From the NCBI GenBank assembly GCA_030512335.1, contig JAULSU010000004.1:5518001-5582000 (forward strand): a stretch of 64,000 nucleotides of DNA, written 5' to 3'. A program made the translations under genes and the position numbers. The notes beneath the pieces are model-generated. The model ran no database searches, had not been told where the DNA came from, and saw only the letters and a list, made by a program, of their open reading frames with translations. Of this stretch, positions 61,607 to 64,000 are shown one piece after another (position 1 is the first letter of the stretch; each line of letters opens with the position of its first letter). Source of the stretch: Immersiella caudata (lineage: Eukaryota; Ascomycota; Sordariomycetes; Sordariales; Lasiosphaeriaceae).

Positions 61607-62636
61607 GTTGGTGTTGTTGTGTTCAAGGTAGAAGAGGGAAAACCTGAAGCGAGTGGGAGTCAAGCGAGGAGTCTGAATTCTTCAGGGGCTGCAACTAGGC
61701 AATTCTCCGCAGTTGCACTGCCTCTCCCGAAGGGGATAGCGTCATCGAACGGTATCATGGAGCTTAAGTGTGTGTATTCCACCTTTCCGTCCTGCCGTAC
61801 TAGACACTAACCAGCGTTGATGCATGTCAGTATCCTCGAGACATACCATTGCTAGTTGTAGAGCAAAACGCAGGAAGGTGATGTTGATGCGGGTGAGGAT
61901 TTCCCTTGTTATTCGATGACTTCAAATTGTTCGGTGCTTCGGCGCCTGTTGCAAACCCTCCCCCTATTGGCACTCGTCAAAGGCAGTTGCCCGTTGTCTC
62001 CAAGACAGCCAAGCATTGACAGTTGGCCCGTCCACCACAACGGCTGAGAGCGGTGCAGTGTATTATCTGAACTTGATCGGGACCAAAAATCACCCTCAAA
62101 GGCCGAATCCTGGTTCCCTGTCTTAGCCACTTGATCAAGATCCGCTCTTCTCGGCCGGTCCCTTCACCGTTCACCGATGGACCGACGAATCTCGTGCCGC
62201 CCCGTATCTCGATATTAGCCCAGCCCCTGTCGGCTGAAGCGCAATTGCCGGGATGCAGCGCAGCATGCGATCTTTTTCCACCTCTCCTCCTGGCTAAAAT
62301 CATCTCACTTCCACCAGCGCAGTGGGGGGACGCAACCAAGGCCGCGCTAGGCACCTGCCCCTCTCGAGAGGTGAGGTCATATCTGATTGCAATATTTCTC
62401 CGTGCCGTTTTCCATGCACCGGTTCATGGATATGGGTTTCCCGCGCGCGGGGATAGAAAAAGATTCTGGAAGCTTTCGAAGAAGCGATAGAGGGGGGGAT
62501 ATGCCAGGGCCATATCGGGGTGAAAGACTGACCTTGTCCCTGTCTTACATCGCCTCCCCGACCTTAACTTACTCCTATTAGCTCTTTTTTTCCCTATTGC
62601 TTTGTTTGGGCCGGTTTTTTGTTGTGAGACACTACC
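61607..62636. other. Divergent intergenic region
   Basis: One kilobase between the HET remnant (minus) and the secreted-protein gene (plus). No gene was recognised. The last 70 bases before 62637 are T/C-rich, as expected for a fungal core promoter. Confidence 0.4.
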
Positions 62637-64000
62637 ATGGCATTGTCTATTGCGGTCCTGGGATTCGTCCTCTCGTCGTTCGCGGCGGCGGCGCCCAACA
62701 CGCTCGTTCCGAGACAGACATCGGCGGCAAACTGCACCACCAACTCCTTCACCATCCCAAGTTGGTTCGTCCACGACTTCCAGACCGGGATTGCGGAAGC
62801 ACGCCTCACTGTCCAGAACCGTGCGACTGGCTCATCGACGCCCCTTACATGCAGGCCTACTGGACCTGATGCGGGCTACAGCTGCGTCTCGGGCGACGTC
62901 ACTATCCAAGTCTCACTGCAGGTCGGGGACAACAAAGCCACCGTCCACGTCAAGCAGTCATGGTCCTGCAACGATAGAAACCCTGCCAGCCCGTTAGTCT
63001 CTCCTCACTAGACACTGACAAGCACTAACCCCCGGAAGCATCGCCTTCGCCGCGACAGGAACCGCCGTAATCCCCCTGACCTGCCCCGGCGACACCTGCA
63101 AGTCCTCCAACCCCACCGACCTCGTCCGCGGCTCCCTCACCACCCCCTTCCCCGTCACCCCCGAATACGCCTCCGGTCCCCCGGGCCACAATCAACTCGG
63201 CTGCGCATCCATCTCCGAAAAGCCCCAGTGGGCCCTCAACACCATCATCTTCCTCAACGAAACTGGCGACGACACCAACGCCATCGCCACCCAATCCATC
63301 CAATTCCAAGTGACCAACCTCGCCACCGGCTACGTCGCCGGTTGCCTCAACTACTTTGACTCTTCTTCGGAAACCGTCCTCATCAACTGCGGCGGCGGCC
63401 TCGACGCCGCCCGTCGCAACCGGTATTCCATCACCACACGCACCACCTTCCGCCCGCGTGATTTTTCCTTCACCATCAACGAAACCTGGTACTGCGATGA
63501 CACCTCTGCTGCCCAGCCCGCGTCGTACACCGGCACCGGGACAGCCACCCTCCCGCTTAAATGCATCTCCGAGCAGGGGCGTACCGCTTGCGAAGCTGAT
63601 TCAGTGCCTGTCTCCGGGACGCTCCTTTCTCGCACGGCACTTACACCGTACTCTATCCAGGACCCGCTGCCTGTACCAGACGGCTGTACAATTTCCTCCG
63701 TCGTTTCTCCCGCTTGGACAATCTCCAACTTTGAGGTGGTCTCTGCACCCATCACACCCTCTCACGACCACGGACATGAAAGTCCCGCAGTCCCTGCTGC
63801 GCCGGCCGCAACGGTGGGATTTAATATCAAGCTGAATACGCAGACGAATTCGTTTGATTATCCGGTGTTTGTGACGAACAGGGGAGTTACGCTAGCGGAA
63901 AAGGAGACGTGGTGGCCGTGTTCGTTTGGGACGGGGGAGCAGCCGCTTGCGCCGAGGGGGTGTAAGTTTCGGTATGAAGGCGAGGAGGGGGTGTTGAAGG
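62637..64000 (+). CDS. Secreted protein with internally repeated domain, 3' end outside the window
   Basis: Exon 1 is 62637-62992; a 46-base intron (GTTAGT...GGAAG, with CACTAAC) leads to exon 2 from 63039, open to the window end. Join: NPAS|PIAFAATGTAVIP. A signal peptide (MALSIAVLGFVLSSFAAAAP) and a possible KEX2-like PR site (LVPRQ) start the protein. The mature part repeats a domain: SWSCNDRNPASPIAFAATGT with IPLTC, then TWYCDDTSAAQPASYTGTGT with LPLKC, and a third start at VGFNIKLNTQTNSFDYPVF with WWPC. Each unit has paired Cys and a beta-rich feel. N-glycosylation sites are present. About 440 residues are visible. I do not know the family; a wall-associated or effector-like role is only a guess. 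Confidence 0.75.

Overview
The window is nuclear DNA of a filamentous ascomycete (Pezizomycotina). Reasons: genes carry short GT-AG introns of about 48 to 120 bases, often with a CTAAC branch site; there are fungus-specific families (HET domain, NACHT-type NLR, fungal aminoglycoside-phosphotransferase-like kinase, GMC oxidoreductase, DHA1 transporter, fungal BOS1 and MIA40); and there is a decayed Ty3/gypsy element with nonsense changes of the C-to-T / G-to-A kind that RIP produces. I cannot fix the class from sequence alone. No rRNA, tRNA or CRISPR array was recognised.

Layout. 0-6 kb: a C2H2 zinc-finger gene, a broken serine-peptidase fragment and a degenerate gypsy element. 7-12.6 kb: an MFS transporter, a secreted acetoacetate-decarboxylase-like protein and a secreted GMC oxidoreductase that converge tail to tail. 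13.5-18.9 kb: a UDP-glucose dehydrogenase and a GT4 glycosyltransferase, divergent from one shared 1.7 kb region, which suggests a glucuronosyl-transfer module. 19.3-37 kb: a small spliced gene of unknown function, an APH-like kinase, a large NACHT STAND (NLR-like) protein, a broken membrane-protein gene, a dynamin-type GTPase with a lysine/acidic tail, a secreted protein and a membrane-anchored HET protein; several of these families belong to fungal non-self recognition. 37-46 kb: housekeeping genes, mostly mitochondrial or secretory (GNAT, OM14-like, MIA40, an unknown protein, thiamine pyrophosphokinase, BOS1). 47-62 kb: a gene-poor, decaying stretch with a terpene-cyclase pseudogene, one intact methionine-permease-like transporter, two broken repeat-containing ORFs and a broken HET gene. 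62.6 kb to the end: a secreted cysteine-containing repeat protein that runs off the window.

Gene models were rebuilt by hand from splice sites and phase. Two genes have extreme 5' structures: the start codon of the OM14-like gene is split A|TG by an intron, and BOS1 has an intron directly after its ATG. Several long frames open with non-ATG codons, so starts were moved to the first credible ATG.
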